A stretch of DNA of 64,000 nucleotides from Diphasiastrum complanatum. Taxonomy: Eukaryota; Streptophyta; Lycopodiopsida; Lycopodiales; Lycopodiaceae. Location: the NCBI GenBank assembly GCA_029204225.1, contig CM055111.1, positions 5,157,403 through 5,221,402 of the forward strand, written 5' to 3'. Below the pieces are notes generated by a model, which did no database searches, was not told where the DNA came from, and saw only the letters and a program-made list of their open reading frames with translations. The position numbers were made by a program, and so were the translations under genes. Below are positions 11,251 to 21,647 of the stretch, piece by piece. Position 1 is the first letter of the stretch. Every line of letters begins with the position of its first letter.

Positions 11251-11458
11251 TGGTATAAGTGCTAGAAGAAAATTTTGAGATAGTTTCTTTGTGATTTCTT
11301 TTGAAAACATTTGTTGTTGTTCAAAAGAGTGCTTTGCGCATTGAAACATGTTGAAAAAGAAGATCAGGTCATTGGTACATGGCAACCTCAATTGGAGTCA
11401 TGTTGGAAGCCAATGATAGGCTTACCTCAAGTAACTATTCATTGTGGAAAGTGAGGAT
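11251..11458 (+). pseudogene. Copia X primer site and truncated gag start (copy A)
   Basis: TGGTATAAGTGC at 11251-11262 matches the initiator-Met tRNA primer site at 10 of 12 bases. A gag frame starts with ATG at 11379 (MATSIGVMLEANDRLTSSNY, then SLWKVRI) and is cut at 11458, where the next copy of the large duplication begins. The same gag continues intact past this point in copy B from 21858. Here the SNYSLWK motif is uninterrupted, whereas copy B has a stop in it. Confidence 0.75.
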
Positions 11459-11874
11459 CCAACCCAACCAAACCTAGATCGAATAGATCTAGCGCCCAAG
11501 CTATGGATAATCACTCAAAGAGGAATGAGACATCACACCAGCAGCATCCTACTACCGGTCATAATATCAAGCATACACTAGTGAGAGCCCATTAGGTATA
11601 CTTATACCCTCGAAGGCCCATGCACCACTAGTAGCGCATTGTGACACCTCACTGGACAACTCTGCAGCCTACCTGGGCCACATCATCTAGTTCCTAATGA
11701 CTCACTGATAGACCCGTACAAATCCACCATCACGTATTTAGGCCTACAACCATTAATTATGACCATGTCCACATAAGGGCCCCAATTCCCTTATGGTCAC
11801 AATCAACTTACGGGTTGTTGGTCTACCGGTCCCTAGCATGGACATGCTACCCGAGACCAGTCATGGGCATGACA
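11459..11874 (-). repeat. Partial chromovirus LTR1 (copy B)
   Basis: Matches 868-1263 in direct orientation and starts, on the minus strand, TGTCATGCCCATGACTGG at 11874. It is truncated on the left by the duplication junction, so it lacks the part that in copy A continues to 529. Confidence 0.8.
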
Positions 11875-11899
11875 TTCTTCCCTGCGTATTCAAGTTTGT

Positions 11900-12275
11900 C
11901 CTCAAAACTTAAAACTGGAGAAGTTCAGGCCTTAAGCTTCTTTCTTTTTCCCAGGAATCATCATCGTCTATACATCCCTTCCATCAAACTAGATGCTCGG
12001 TAACTATATGATTTCACAATCGTTTAGTTCTTGTATCCAAGATCTTTTCAGGTTCAGGCGGAGACACACCCAATGATTCATCCGACAGGTCCAATAGATC
12101 TCCAGATCCAAGATGCTCTCCTTCACGTAGACTCTTTCAGAGACGACTTACGTGAAATACGGGATGCACTTGAGATCCATCCGGGAGTTCCAATTGGTAA
12201 GCTAAAGATTTGATCTTTTTAAAGATTTTAAACGGTCCTCTAAATCTAGGGGACAATTAGTAATGCTAGTCGATA
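11900..12275 (-). pseudogene. Chromovirus integrase tail/chromodomain remnant (copy B)
   Basis: Counterpart of 1300-1663. The GPFKIL and HPVFHVS-type module is recognisable on the minus strand but is more broken than in copy A, with substitutions that open stops (for example the change near 12210). Fused on its right to copia Y integrase exactly as in copy A, so the fusion predates the duplication. Confidence 0.65.
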
Positions 12276-14051
12276 CACATTACACTTGAATCCATCAAAT
12301 TCTCCTCCTCCATTTGTACGTAGAGCTTTTATTGTTCTCTGGGTCTAATTTTCTACAGAAGCCTTGAACTGCTTTAAGAATTTGAAAGTCTTGGATTTAT
12401 TATTCAAAAAGTAAGTAGCAATTCTCCTAGAAAAGTCATCAATAAAATTCAAAAAATAAAGAGCTCCCATGTGGAAGGAGTCTGCATTGGGCGACAAATG
12501 TCACTATGTACAAGATCTAGCAAATATCTAGAAGTATGAACAGAATCTGCAGTAAATGGACTTCTAGCATGCTTGATGATAATACAGCTTTCACATGGAG
12601 AATCGGATTTGCTTATAGAAGGAAGATCTTGCACTAAGTTCTGATTTGACATTTTTTTAATAATCTTGAAATTTAAATGGCCTAGTCTGAAATGCCATAG
12701 AAAATGATTTTATTCAGAAGTAAAAATAAGAGCTTGACTGCTAGTAGAATAATAGTGACTTAATTTGTAAAGGTAGCCACATCTTCTACCATAAGCTTCC
12801 TAGACTTGTCAAGAATAGTGCAGCCTTCTATATCAAATTCAACCCTACGACCAAGATCAGTGATTCTGCTTATAGAAAGCAAATTTTTGATAAGGTTTAG
12901 AATGTGTAAAACATTGGACAGCAACTTGACAACACCTCTTTGAAATTCGACTCTAACTGTTCCTTCACCTTCAATGGAGTGAGTTGAGTTGTCTCCAAGT
13001 TGGACAACCTTAGAATGGGTGAAAGGCTTGTAATTATGGAACCCGTACCGATGATGAGTCATGTGCTGAGTTGCTCTAGAATTCAGGTACCAAAAATCAA
13101 TATCCTAAAAAAATTTTATCCTGGTCATAAAGACAGCTTCATCCTCCTCTTCATGTTGGATCGAGTGATTGATTGAGACAGCATTTGCTTGTTGTTGGAA
13201 CTGCTTCTTCTTTTCATTGTTGTACTTGAGTGTTTACAATCCTTGATGAGATGACCAGTCCTCTTATACTATCTGTAGAAGAGTTTCCTCATAGGTTGGG
13301 ATGATGAAGAATTTGACCCTGAGTCAAAATTCTACGCATAACCAAAATATGACCTAGAGCCAAAGTTTGATCCTGGCCGCATGTTGTTCTTTTTCCATGA
13401 ATAATCAGATTTTGTGATTTTTTTTTACTGAAACTTCTAATTTTCCTTTGTGTAAAGAGCTTAAGGATCAGATCCCGAGCCTGAGGAGGAAGTATTTCTT
13501 CTAATCTCCTCTTGTAACAACATTGAGATGAATTTGGACAAAATTAGTTGTTGTTGGATCGAAATAGCCATAACCCATGTTTTATAGACATCAGAGAGAC
13601 TTGCTAAAGGGGTAACACTGCATATGAATCTTCAATGTTTGTTCATGTTGCAGTCATCTGCTCCATAAGATTTTTGAAGGTATTAAGATGGTTGGAAATA
13701 GTGTCTGCATCAAACATCCTCAATGTGAAGAACTTCTTTCTCAAGTGGAGTTTCGATGTGACATCTCTGATGTCATAAAGTGCTTCTAGGATGTCCCAAG
13801 CATCCTTAGCAATTTGTATCGATTGGATATGACTGATTTGGGAGTCATTAATGTACAATGTGATTAAGGCAAATTCATTGCCTGTATTTGGTGATGCTAG
13901 CTGCATCAATCTCTGGCTTGATTTCAGTACCATCATCGACAATGTCCCAGAGTTCCTTGGCTGAAAGAACAACTCTCAATTTGAACTTCTAGAGATGGTA
14001 GTTCTCTCCATTGAGCTTGTAAATCAGAGGAGAGCTACAAGTAGAATCCAT
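12276..14051 (-). pseudogene. Copia family Y gag-protease-integrase, broken (copy B)
   Basis: Counterpart of 1664-4148 with the gag ATG at 14051. Order on the minus strand: gag (GNEFALITLYINDSQISHIQ, KLHLRKKFF), knuckle region, protease-like segment (12760-13062), GAG-pre-integrase (12449-12652, SDSPCESC), integrase start. It has only one copy of the 691-bp protease segment. Stops and frameshifts remain. Confidence 0.8.
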
Positions 14052-14183
14052 TCAAGTATAGTATCGATATTGTTGGTAGAAACAACAATAGCGGAATATT
14101 GTTGGCTACACACTTGTTGATGTGAGGTCTTGGTAGAAATGAGACTAGATTCATAATGAAGATTGCAGATTACTGAGCCACCT

Positions 14184-14195
14184 ACTCTGATACCA
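14184..14195 (-). other. Primer binding site of copia Y (copy B)
   Basis: The minus strand reads TGGTATCAGAGT, 11 of 12 bases matching the plant copia initiator-Met tRNA site. The adjoining LTR ends GATTTCCTACA on the minus strand, with the CA next to the primer site, as expected for a 5' LTR. Confidence 0.75.
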
Positions 14196-14989
14196 TGTAG
14201 GAAATCAGATAAAATCGATACTTGCAGCATAAGTGGTGAGCAGCTAGTGGATTGGAAATGTGGTAGTTATCAATAAAGATGAGTTCAAGATGAATCAAAT
14301 ATTACAATGCACAAAATGAAATAGAACAGACTACACTCTAATAATAATCAAAACTAAGTACAATGTTTGAAGTTGGGCGCAAACAGTCTTTAGCTAAGTT
14401 TTATGATAGCTAACTGATTACCAGACTTGAAAACCGAACTTAACTATTTACAACAAAACGCCTACAAGATGAAAACTTGATCAGTGCATTGACTATAATG
14501 TAGATCTTCCTCGATGATTGGAAGTCAGATGATCAGTACATTGAAAGATGACATTAATCTACTTGATTAACGACACTTGTCTTGTAGTAGATAGTCGTCA
14601 TTTTTTGTCAAAGAGTTATGTATAGAAGTAGGCGGCCTGTCAAAGTCATGACATGGGTCGGATTTCCGAATTGACAGTACGAAGGGTCGAAATTTATCAT
14701 TGGGTCCAATTTATACAAAGCATCAAATTTATACAAGGGTCAAATTAATTAGACCTAATCTGATCCAATCCAGAGTTGAAGACACCCAAAAAAGTTAGAC
14801 CCAATTTGATCTGATCCGATCCAGGGTTGAAAAATCTCTTTGACAAGAATGCCATAGGGTCGAATAAATTCGATTCTAGATTTTCTGATCCTTTGTTGGA
14901 AATTTGAGCCTTCATAATTTTTTGTGTTTTCCAAGGATAAGTATATACAGGTTTTTTAGGACCAAATGATTTGAGCCTGAGCGTTGCTT
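14196..14989 (-). repeat. Presumed 5' LTR/leader of copia Y (copy B), with 205 bp absent from copy A
   Basis: Non-coding counterpart of 4293-4887. At 14275-14483 it carries about 205 bp with no match in copy A, where GTTATCAATA joins directly to TGTGCATTGAC. Since a clean join is seen in A, a deletion in A is the simpler reading, but an insertion in B cannot be excluded. No gene seen. Confidence 0.5.
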
Positions 14990-15365
14990 TATGGTCCAAT
15001 GGCAACTCCATCCTTAGGAGATGCACTATATTTTATCACCTTCATAGATGATATTCTAGATGGTCTATAATCATGTTCATAAAACATAAATCTGAAGCCT
15101 TCGAATACTGCAAGAAATTCAAGGCGATGGTTGACACCCAAGATTCTTCTAATGTGAAAGCACTCCGAACTGATGGTGGCAGTGAATACCTCTATAATGA
15201 TATGTCTGACTACTTGGCTGAACATGACATTCGAAGACAATTTACAAATTCCTATTTGCCACAGTAGAATGGAATTGCAGAAAGGAAGAACTGAATGCTT
15301 CTTAACTCAGTCACAAATCAATGCTACACACCAATCGCACCTACCTGCGAAGCTACTGCCACAAC
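14990..15365 (+). pseudogene. Copia integrase core fragment, plus strand (copy B)
   Basis: Counterpart of 4888-5262: GPMATPSL-type start, ALRTDGGSEY, NGIAERKN. The same stops and frameshifts are present, so it was already dead when the region was duplicated. Confidence 0.75.
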
Positions 15366-15859
15366 CTATTATGTTGTTAGCATCTGCTAACACAGAGAAA
15401 AAAATTTTAAAAAAAAGAGAAATAAAACTCTGTGGCATCTGTTTTGTAAGTCCACGTATGAGTGTTTGTTAATAAACTTCCACCGTGGCATGTGTTTTGT
15501 AAGCCCATGGGTAGAAGCTTAAATAAATTAAAAATAGCTTAAACTTAGATTTAGAACTTAGACTTAGAAAACTTAACATTAAAAATATTTTGTCTTAAGT
15601 TTCCCTAAGCTAAGAAAATTTGAAATTCTAAATCCTAAGTTAGTAGTTATAGAAACATCAGAAATAGATTAGTCCCATAAGTTGGTGGATACTTATAGAA
15701 GACCCTCCTTGCCATAAAAGGAGAGGTATTTTCCTTGTAAACAACACATTGAGATTATGCTTAATTGCTCTCTATTTGAGAAGTCATTCTATTTCTTTGT
15801 GTTCACATTGGAAGGTGCATAGCTTGAGGGAAGGTGCTCGGGCCTCCTCTTGCCTCCTT
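15366..15859. repeat. LTR-like non-coding block (copy B)
   Basis: Counterpart of 5263-5757. The TGTTAGCA/TGCTAACA inverted pair (15375-15382 and 15385-15392) is kept, but the spacer is 2 bases rather than 4. No coding frame. Confidence 0.4.
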
Positions 15860-16780
15860 TCATTGGTTTTTATTATGGCATGTTTTTAATCGCTTAACAG
15901 TAATGTCCTCAAAAAATATTTCACTACCTCTTATAGTTAGCTTTAATTGAGAATCCATTGGTATATCACTAGCTTTTGCATCTACCTTATGAAATCTTTC
16001 TAGAATAGAATTAGCATACTTCTCTTGACAAATGAAAGTAGATTGAGAAGAACTAATGGCCTCTATTCCCAAAATGCAATGCAAGTTACCAAGATTATGC
16101 ACCTCAAACTCCTTCTTAAGAGCACTCTTGATATCCTCCACATCTTGATTGTCTCCACCACTCAAGATGGTATCATCCACATAGATTAGCAAGATGGTAA
16201 CATTTTTCCAGCAAATCTATAATAAAGTGAATGATAATACTCACTCATAAAAAGGCCTTGAGAGAGAAAAAAAATGTTAAGCTTAGCACACCAACTCCTT
16301 GGTGCTTGCTTAAGGCCATACAAACTCTTTTGTAGTAGACACACATGATTTGGATTTGTTGATGAAATGTAGCTCTCGGATTGCTCCATGTTCCTCCTCA
16401 AGATCACCATTCAAGAATGCATTTGAAATGTCCATTTGCCATAGATCCCATCCATAAAGTGTAGCAGGTGAGATGATGACTCGAATGCTTACCATCTTTG
16501 CCACGAGTGCAAAGGTCTCATCATAGTCAATCCCTTGTTGTTGAGCATATCCTTTTGCCACTAACCTTGCCTTGTTTTTGTTGATAGATCCATCTTGGTT
16601 TGTCTTCACCTTGAAGATCCATTTGCATCCAATAGCTTTCTTGTCCTTAGGCAACTCCACCAATGTCCATGTTCCATTCTTCATAAGAGCTTGATACTCA
16701 AGATCCATTGCTTGGATCCACTCCTTTTCTTTCCTTGCTTTATCTACACTTGTAGGTTCATCAAAAGAGGTTAGGAAAGC
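15860..16780 (-). pseudogene. Copia family X RT fragment (copy B, first piece)
   Basis: Counterpart of 5758-6680 with the same two frameshifts. [46 protein letters not shown] and LIYVDDTILSGG are readable on the minus strand. Tyr is Cys in the SWCAKL position here. Confidence 0.8.
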
Positions 16781-17110
16781 ACATGATACTCTTTGGCTTT
16801 TGGGCAACCTTTGCTCTTTTTAAAGGCAACTGTCACAATTTTCGCCTGTCTAATTTTACATGTTACTATGCAAACTGTGCAACTATCGCATTTTGCCTAT
16901 CTAATTTTACATGTAAATATGCGGATTGTGTCACATTTTTTGTATATTTCGCCTGTCAGAAATTGCGAGTAAAAATGTAGAATGTCGCGACAAACATTTC
17001 AAATATGCAGACTGTGGGACAACACAACTAAAAATGCAACAACATGAATGGAGGCAGATTAACATAGGATTTATGAGAGTAGAGGAAATAAATCCAACAG
17101 TAGGTGGCAT
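16781..17110 (-). repeat. LTR3 fragment (copy B)
   Basis: Counterpart of 6681-7010, including the TTTACATGTAAA-centred subrepeats and the sharp join to RT sequence at about 16780. Confidence 0.7.
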
Positions 17111-17738
17111 GGGGTGAGGTGGTGCGAGGTGGAGAAGCCAGTTTCAGATCAAGCATATTGGGGTCATGTTGGAAGGTGTGTGGAAGGCGGGACACGAACG
17201 AAGGAAGAGAGAAGACAATAGTTGTGGATCAACTCTCCCAATATTATCATGGGCTGTTATAAACAAGAATAGTCTAAGAAATAGTAGACTACTATATTTC
17301 ACATGTGCGGATCCAAAAATAATAGAAAATAAGCATTCTACATACAATATTGCAAGATATCACCAATATAGTGCACAAATGGATAGATTAACCCAAGAGA
17401 AGCATGTATAAGCATGAAATGAGATAAGAGAGAATGTCTTATCTTTCCATGAGTTACATCCTTTTATAACAGGTCCAAACCTGACTTTAAACTTTGGTTT
17501 CCCTCCATAATCAAAACCCTACTATTTTTGTGACTAGATTTAATGTCTCTACTACTTACATTGAATCTCACCAAAACTCATGTTCTATAGTTTCCCACAC
17601 TTTTCAAAAGTGTTTATTCAAATGCTTTAAGACTAATATAACTTTGAAAATTCACTCTAAGTCTAATATGAAAATTGGCCTCAATTGCTGAATATACAAA
17701 TATGACCAAAATCGCAAAAGTAGTTGAAATTTCTCACA
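17111..17738 (-). repeat. 3' LTR of copia X, LTR4 (copy B)
   Basis: Counterpart of 7011-7637. The LTR starts TGTGAGAAATTTC on the minus strand at 17738 after a GAAGAGGGAG polypurine tract. Confidence 0.7.
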
Positions 17739-20118
17739 CTCCCTCTTCAACTAGTTTAAGCATAGACTTTGAGAACACTCCAAGTGAAGTCCTATGCTTC
17801 ATGAACAAGTCCATTCCCAAATATTTGGTGAAGATATCAAGTACACTTTCCCTTGAGGACTCATGTTTAAGCTCCACCTCCTTTGCCATGACTTGCTCCC
17901 TCACAAAGTGCTTGCTCCTAGCATGAAAGATAGGATTGGTTGCCGACCTTTGGGTTGAGAGATTGTCACAAAAGATGATTGGGCTCTCTGAAAAATACAA
18001 CAAGGGAAGATCCTTGATCATCCTCTTTATCCATACCATCACCTTTGTGCAATGTATAAGAGCTTTGTATTCGGCCTCACTAGATGACAATGAGATAGTG
18101 TCTTTCTTGTATCTTCAACATCCATGATATAGCTCCATCACCTATGAAAATACAATGAGCACTAATGGATTTCCTGTCCATTTTATCTCTAGCAAAGTTC
18201 AAATTTGAAAATCGAAACAAGTTAGGTGATGATCCCTCATACAATATGCCAAAATCTCGAGTTCCAATGAAGTACCTCAAAACTCATTTTCCTAGCTTCC
18301 AACGCCCCTCAGTAGTATTGTGCATGAATTGGCTCAATCTCCCAACACAATAGCTTAGATCTGGTCTTGTGATGGTTAGATATATGAGTGAACCAACTAG
18401 CTTCCTATAGAGAGTAATGTCCTTGAAGGATCTTTCATTAGCTCTTGTAGTTAGCTTTACATTTGACTCCATAGGTGTATCAGAAGATTTTGCATCTATG
18501 ATATGAAATCTTTCTAGAATAGAATTAGCATACTTCTCTTGACAAATGAAAGTTGATTGAGAAGATATAATCACATCTATTCCTAAAATGTAATGCAAAT
18601 TACCAAGATTATGCACCTCAAATTCTTTCTTAAGAGCACTCTTGATATCCACCACTCTTGATTATGCACTCTTGATATCCTCCACTCTTGATTGTCTCCA
18701 CCACTCAAGATGATATCATCCACACAGATTAGTAAAATGGTAACATCATTTCCAGCAAACCTATAATAAAGTGAATGATTATGCTCACTCATAACAAAGC
18801 CCTAAGAGAGTAAAAAAGTGTTAAGCTTAGTATACCAACTACTTGGTGCTTGCTTGAGGCCAAATAAGCTCTTTTGTAGAAAACACACATGATTGGGCTT
18901 TGTAGGTAAAATGTAGCTCTCAAGGTGCTCCATGTACACTTCCTCCTCAAGATCACCATTAAAAAAAGAATTTGTGATATCCAATTGCCATATAGCTCAT
19001 AAAGAGAAGCAAGAGAGATGATGACCCGAATGCTTACCATCCTTGCCATGGGTGCAAAGTTTCATCATAGTCAATATCATGTTCTTGAGCATAACCTTTT
19101 GCCACCAATCTTGCCTTGTATTTGGGATAGATCCACCTTGGTTTGTCTTCACCTTGAAGATCTATTTGCATCCAATAGCTTTCATGTCCTTAGGTAACAC
19201 CACCAACCTCCATGTTTCATTCTTCATAAGAGCTTAATACTCAAGATACATTGTGTGGATCCACTCCTCTTTGTTCCTTGCTTCATCTACACAAGTAGGT
19301 TAATCAAAAGAGGTTAGGAAAGCAAAGTGTGTACCTCCAACAATTTGCTAATCTTTCTCATCATATGTGAGCCTTGAAGGCATTTGTCTTTTCCTTGATG
19401 TTCTCCTTGGCTTTTGACTTGATGAAGGTCCATCATCATCACCATCTAAAGTAGAATCCTTTACATCAACATCAAGAATATTAGATCCATCCACATCACT
19501 AATTCTTCAAGATACTTTTGGAATGTTCCCCTCATTCAAAATGACTACTAATAATCACCTTATTAGTAGAATCAATGTAAACCTTGTAGGATTTACTCAC
19601 CTCACTATATTCAACAAATATACCTTTCCTTGAAGATGGATCCTCCTTGGTCCTATCATCAAGAGTTATATTGACATATCATGTTCATCCAAAAGTTATA
19701 AGAAATTTGACACTCGGCCTCCTCTTGAATAGCATCTCAAAAGGTGTCCTTCCATCCAAAATAGCCTATTGCACAAAAAATTAGCACACAACAAAGCTTG
19801 ATCCCAAAATGGCTTATCAAGGTTAGCACTTAACCTCATGGCATTGGCACTTTCACATAGAGTCCTATTCTTCCTCTCAGCCACTCCATTTTGTTGTGGG
19901 GTCCTTGGTGCTGTATACTCCCTCTTGATCCCATGCTCATCACAAAAAGCCTTGAACTTGGTAGATATGTACTCTCCACCATTGTCACTCCTTAAGCACT
20001 TGATCCTTGTGGAAAATTGGTTCTCCATTGCATTCTTTAATTTAGCAAAGACATCATACACTTCATCTTTGCACTTTAGTAGATAGATCCAACAAAATCT
20101 ACTAAAATCATCAAGTTG
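17734..20118 (-). pseudogene. Copia family X integrase-RT-RNase H (copy B)
   Basis: Counterpart of 7633-9733, but it keeps the 332-bp RT segment (about 18667-19002) lost from copy A: MDITNSFFNGDLEEEVYMEH, SLFGLKQAPSSWYTKL and LLICVDDIILSGG, where the catalytic block has Cys instead of the usual Tyr before VDD. A partial repeat of the CACTCTTGATATCC phrase near 18650-18690 adds a small local duplication. Integrase motifs LRSDNGGEY and QQNGVAERKNR are intact. Frameshifts prevent a continuous protein. Confidence 0.85.
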
Positions 20119-21520
20119 TAGTAATTTCATGACATGGATAGAATTCGCTTACGTAAAACCTGGGGCTTTATTAGTAGATGATCAGCATGAACTAAGACTT
20201 GCCAGAGTTTCAAGTGGCCATTCTGAGTAACCCTGTATATTGACAATTGGGTAGTTGATGCATTTCAACGGAGGATCCCAAGATAAATCTTGCTGATATA
20301 ATGGATTCTCATAGAAAGGTGCAACTGGTCCCAATGTCCTAGACTCCCCCAAATTATAAGGTGGATATGACGTGCTTGCTTGACTCTTTTGTCTATCCAG
20401 GTATTCATGGTATGCCATAACCTGATGACTTTCTTCATCAGTCGATATCATAGATTGAGGACAACACTTTGTCATTGTAGACACTAGTGCTTGTTGTACT
20501 GGAGGCCTACTTGGGCTTGGATTCCCTGGATTTGGCCTTTAAAAAATGGACATACCCCGAATTGGCGTTGATTTGGGGGTCTGTTGAATTGTGGAACAAT
20601 CAGACTTTGGTTGAATCTTGCTTGTTGAGGAGCAATCATCAACTTTAGTCTTCCCTTGATCATTGCAGTTCCCAGTTGAAGGCTGCGTGACTGCGCTTTT
20701 CTTTAGATCTTGTGCTGAATTGCCTTCTCGTCGCTCCGTTGACATAGGTTCCCTGAGAGATTCATCAATAAGAAATCTTTGTAATGATTGCGCCAAGAGA
20801 CTTGGTAAATTCCACTGGACTTAGTCGGTTGCCAATTTCTTGACTTCCTCAATTATCATTGGCTTGATGGATTCTACCAACTCTTGCTTCTGTGATGTTG
20901 TTGTCGGTTTGCTCGTGGGTGTGTTTGTGTACTTTGGGACTTTTGCCAAGATGTCTTCTTCATCACTCGCTTCATAACCTGGTGGCACTAAGATTTTTTT
21001 TTTATAGTGCATTTGAGGTGGAAGGGTCACCACAAGTGCATGTCGGTCTAGATAGGCCAAATGCCTCCTAGCTATTTGTGAATTTCTCATCGGGCAATCT
21101 CGACATGGATGATTAACTCCACATTATGAACACGAGAGATCAAATGTTGATGGATCCCCTTGATGTGGACATTTAGCACAACGGTGTTTCCCTCCGCATC
21201 CATAGCATCTTATTGAGTGCAATACACCATCGCCTCTAAGTTGATAGGCATACACTAGTAATAGATTCCCCTTAGGATCTTCCACAAAGTAGACTGGTAG
21301 GTTGTTATGGCCCTCTATTGAGTTTGGTGACATGCAAGAGGATATAGCCAAAACTTCTATCTTGCCACTGGTTGTTGAAGAAGCTCATGATTTAGGTGGG
21401 TTTATCTGACATCCATCCTTTGGATGAGCTCCTTGTTGGCTTGATTCTGCTTCTGACCATTGAACCGCTGGATCTTGCCGTCGACAGACTTGTTGCTCTG
21501 TATTCTGTCCTTTTTATTGG
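20119..21520 (-). pseudogene. Gypsy-like gag C-terminus with two zinc knuckles (copy B)
   Basis: Counterpart of 9735-11130. Knuckle CYGCGGKHRCAKC is followed by the same TAA-interrupted second knuckle, here with the final Cys preserved (NHPCRDCP; copy A has RDSP). The downstream Ser/Pro-rich chain has an extra stop near 20821 and another near 20538. Confidence 0.55.
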
Positions 21521-21647
21521 ATCTCTAAATAGTGAGATCTCTGGACTTCATTTGAGTGTGTTTAATCTTATGAAGTGGCAAAAGACATTATATTAAGGAT
21601 AGATCATATGATGATCAAGATTCCATGATTCTATGTGTTGATTTGCT

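Larger units (their letters stand above)
868..11458. repeat. 10.6-kb tandem duplication, copy A
   Basis: Copy A runs from inside LTR1 (868) to inside the copia X gag (11458). Every part recurs in the same order and orientation at 11459-21857. At the junction the sequence reads GTGAGGATC then CAACCCAACC: the left half is the copia X gag and the right half is LTR1. Only about 1 base is shared between the two parents there, so it is not an LTR-LTR recombination. Indels against copy B: the 691-bp extra unit, a 205-bp loss near 4367, a 332-bp loss near 8563 and a 35-bp extra near 9680. Confidence 0.9.
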
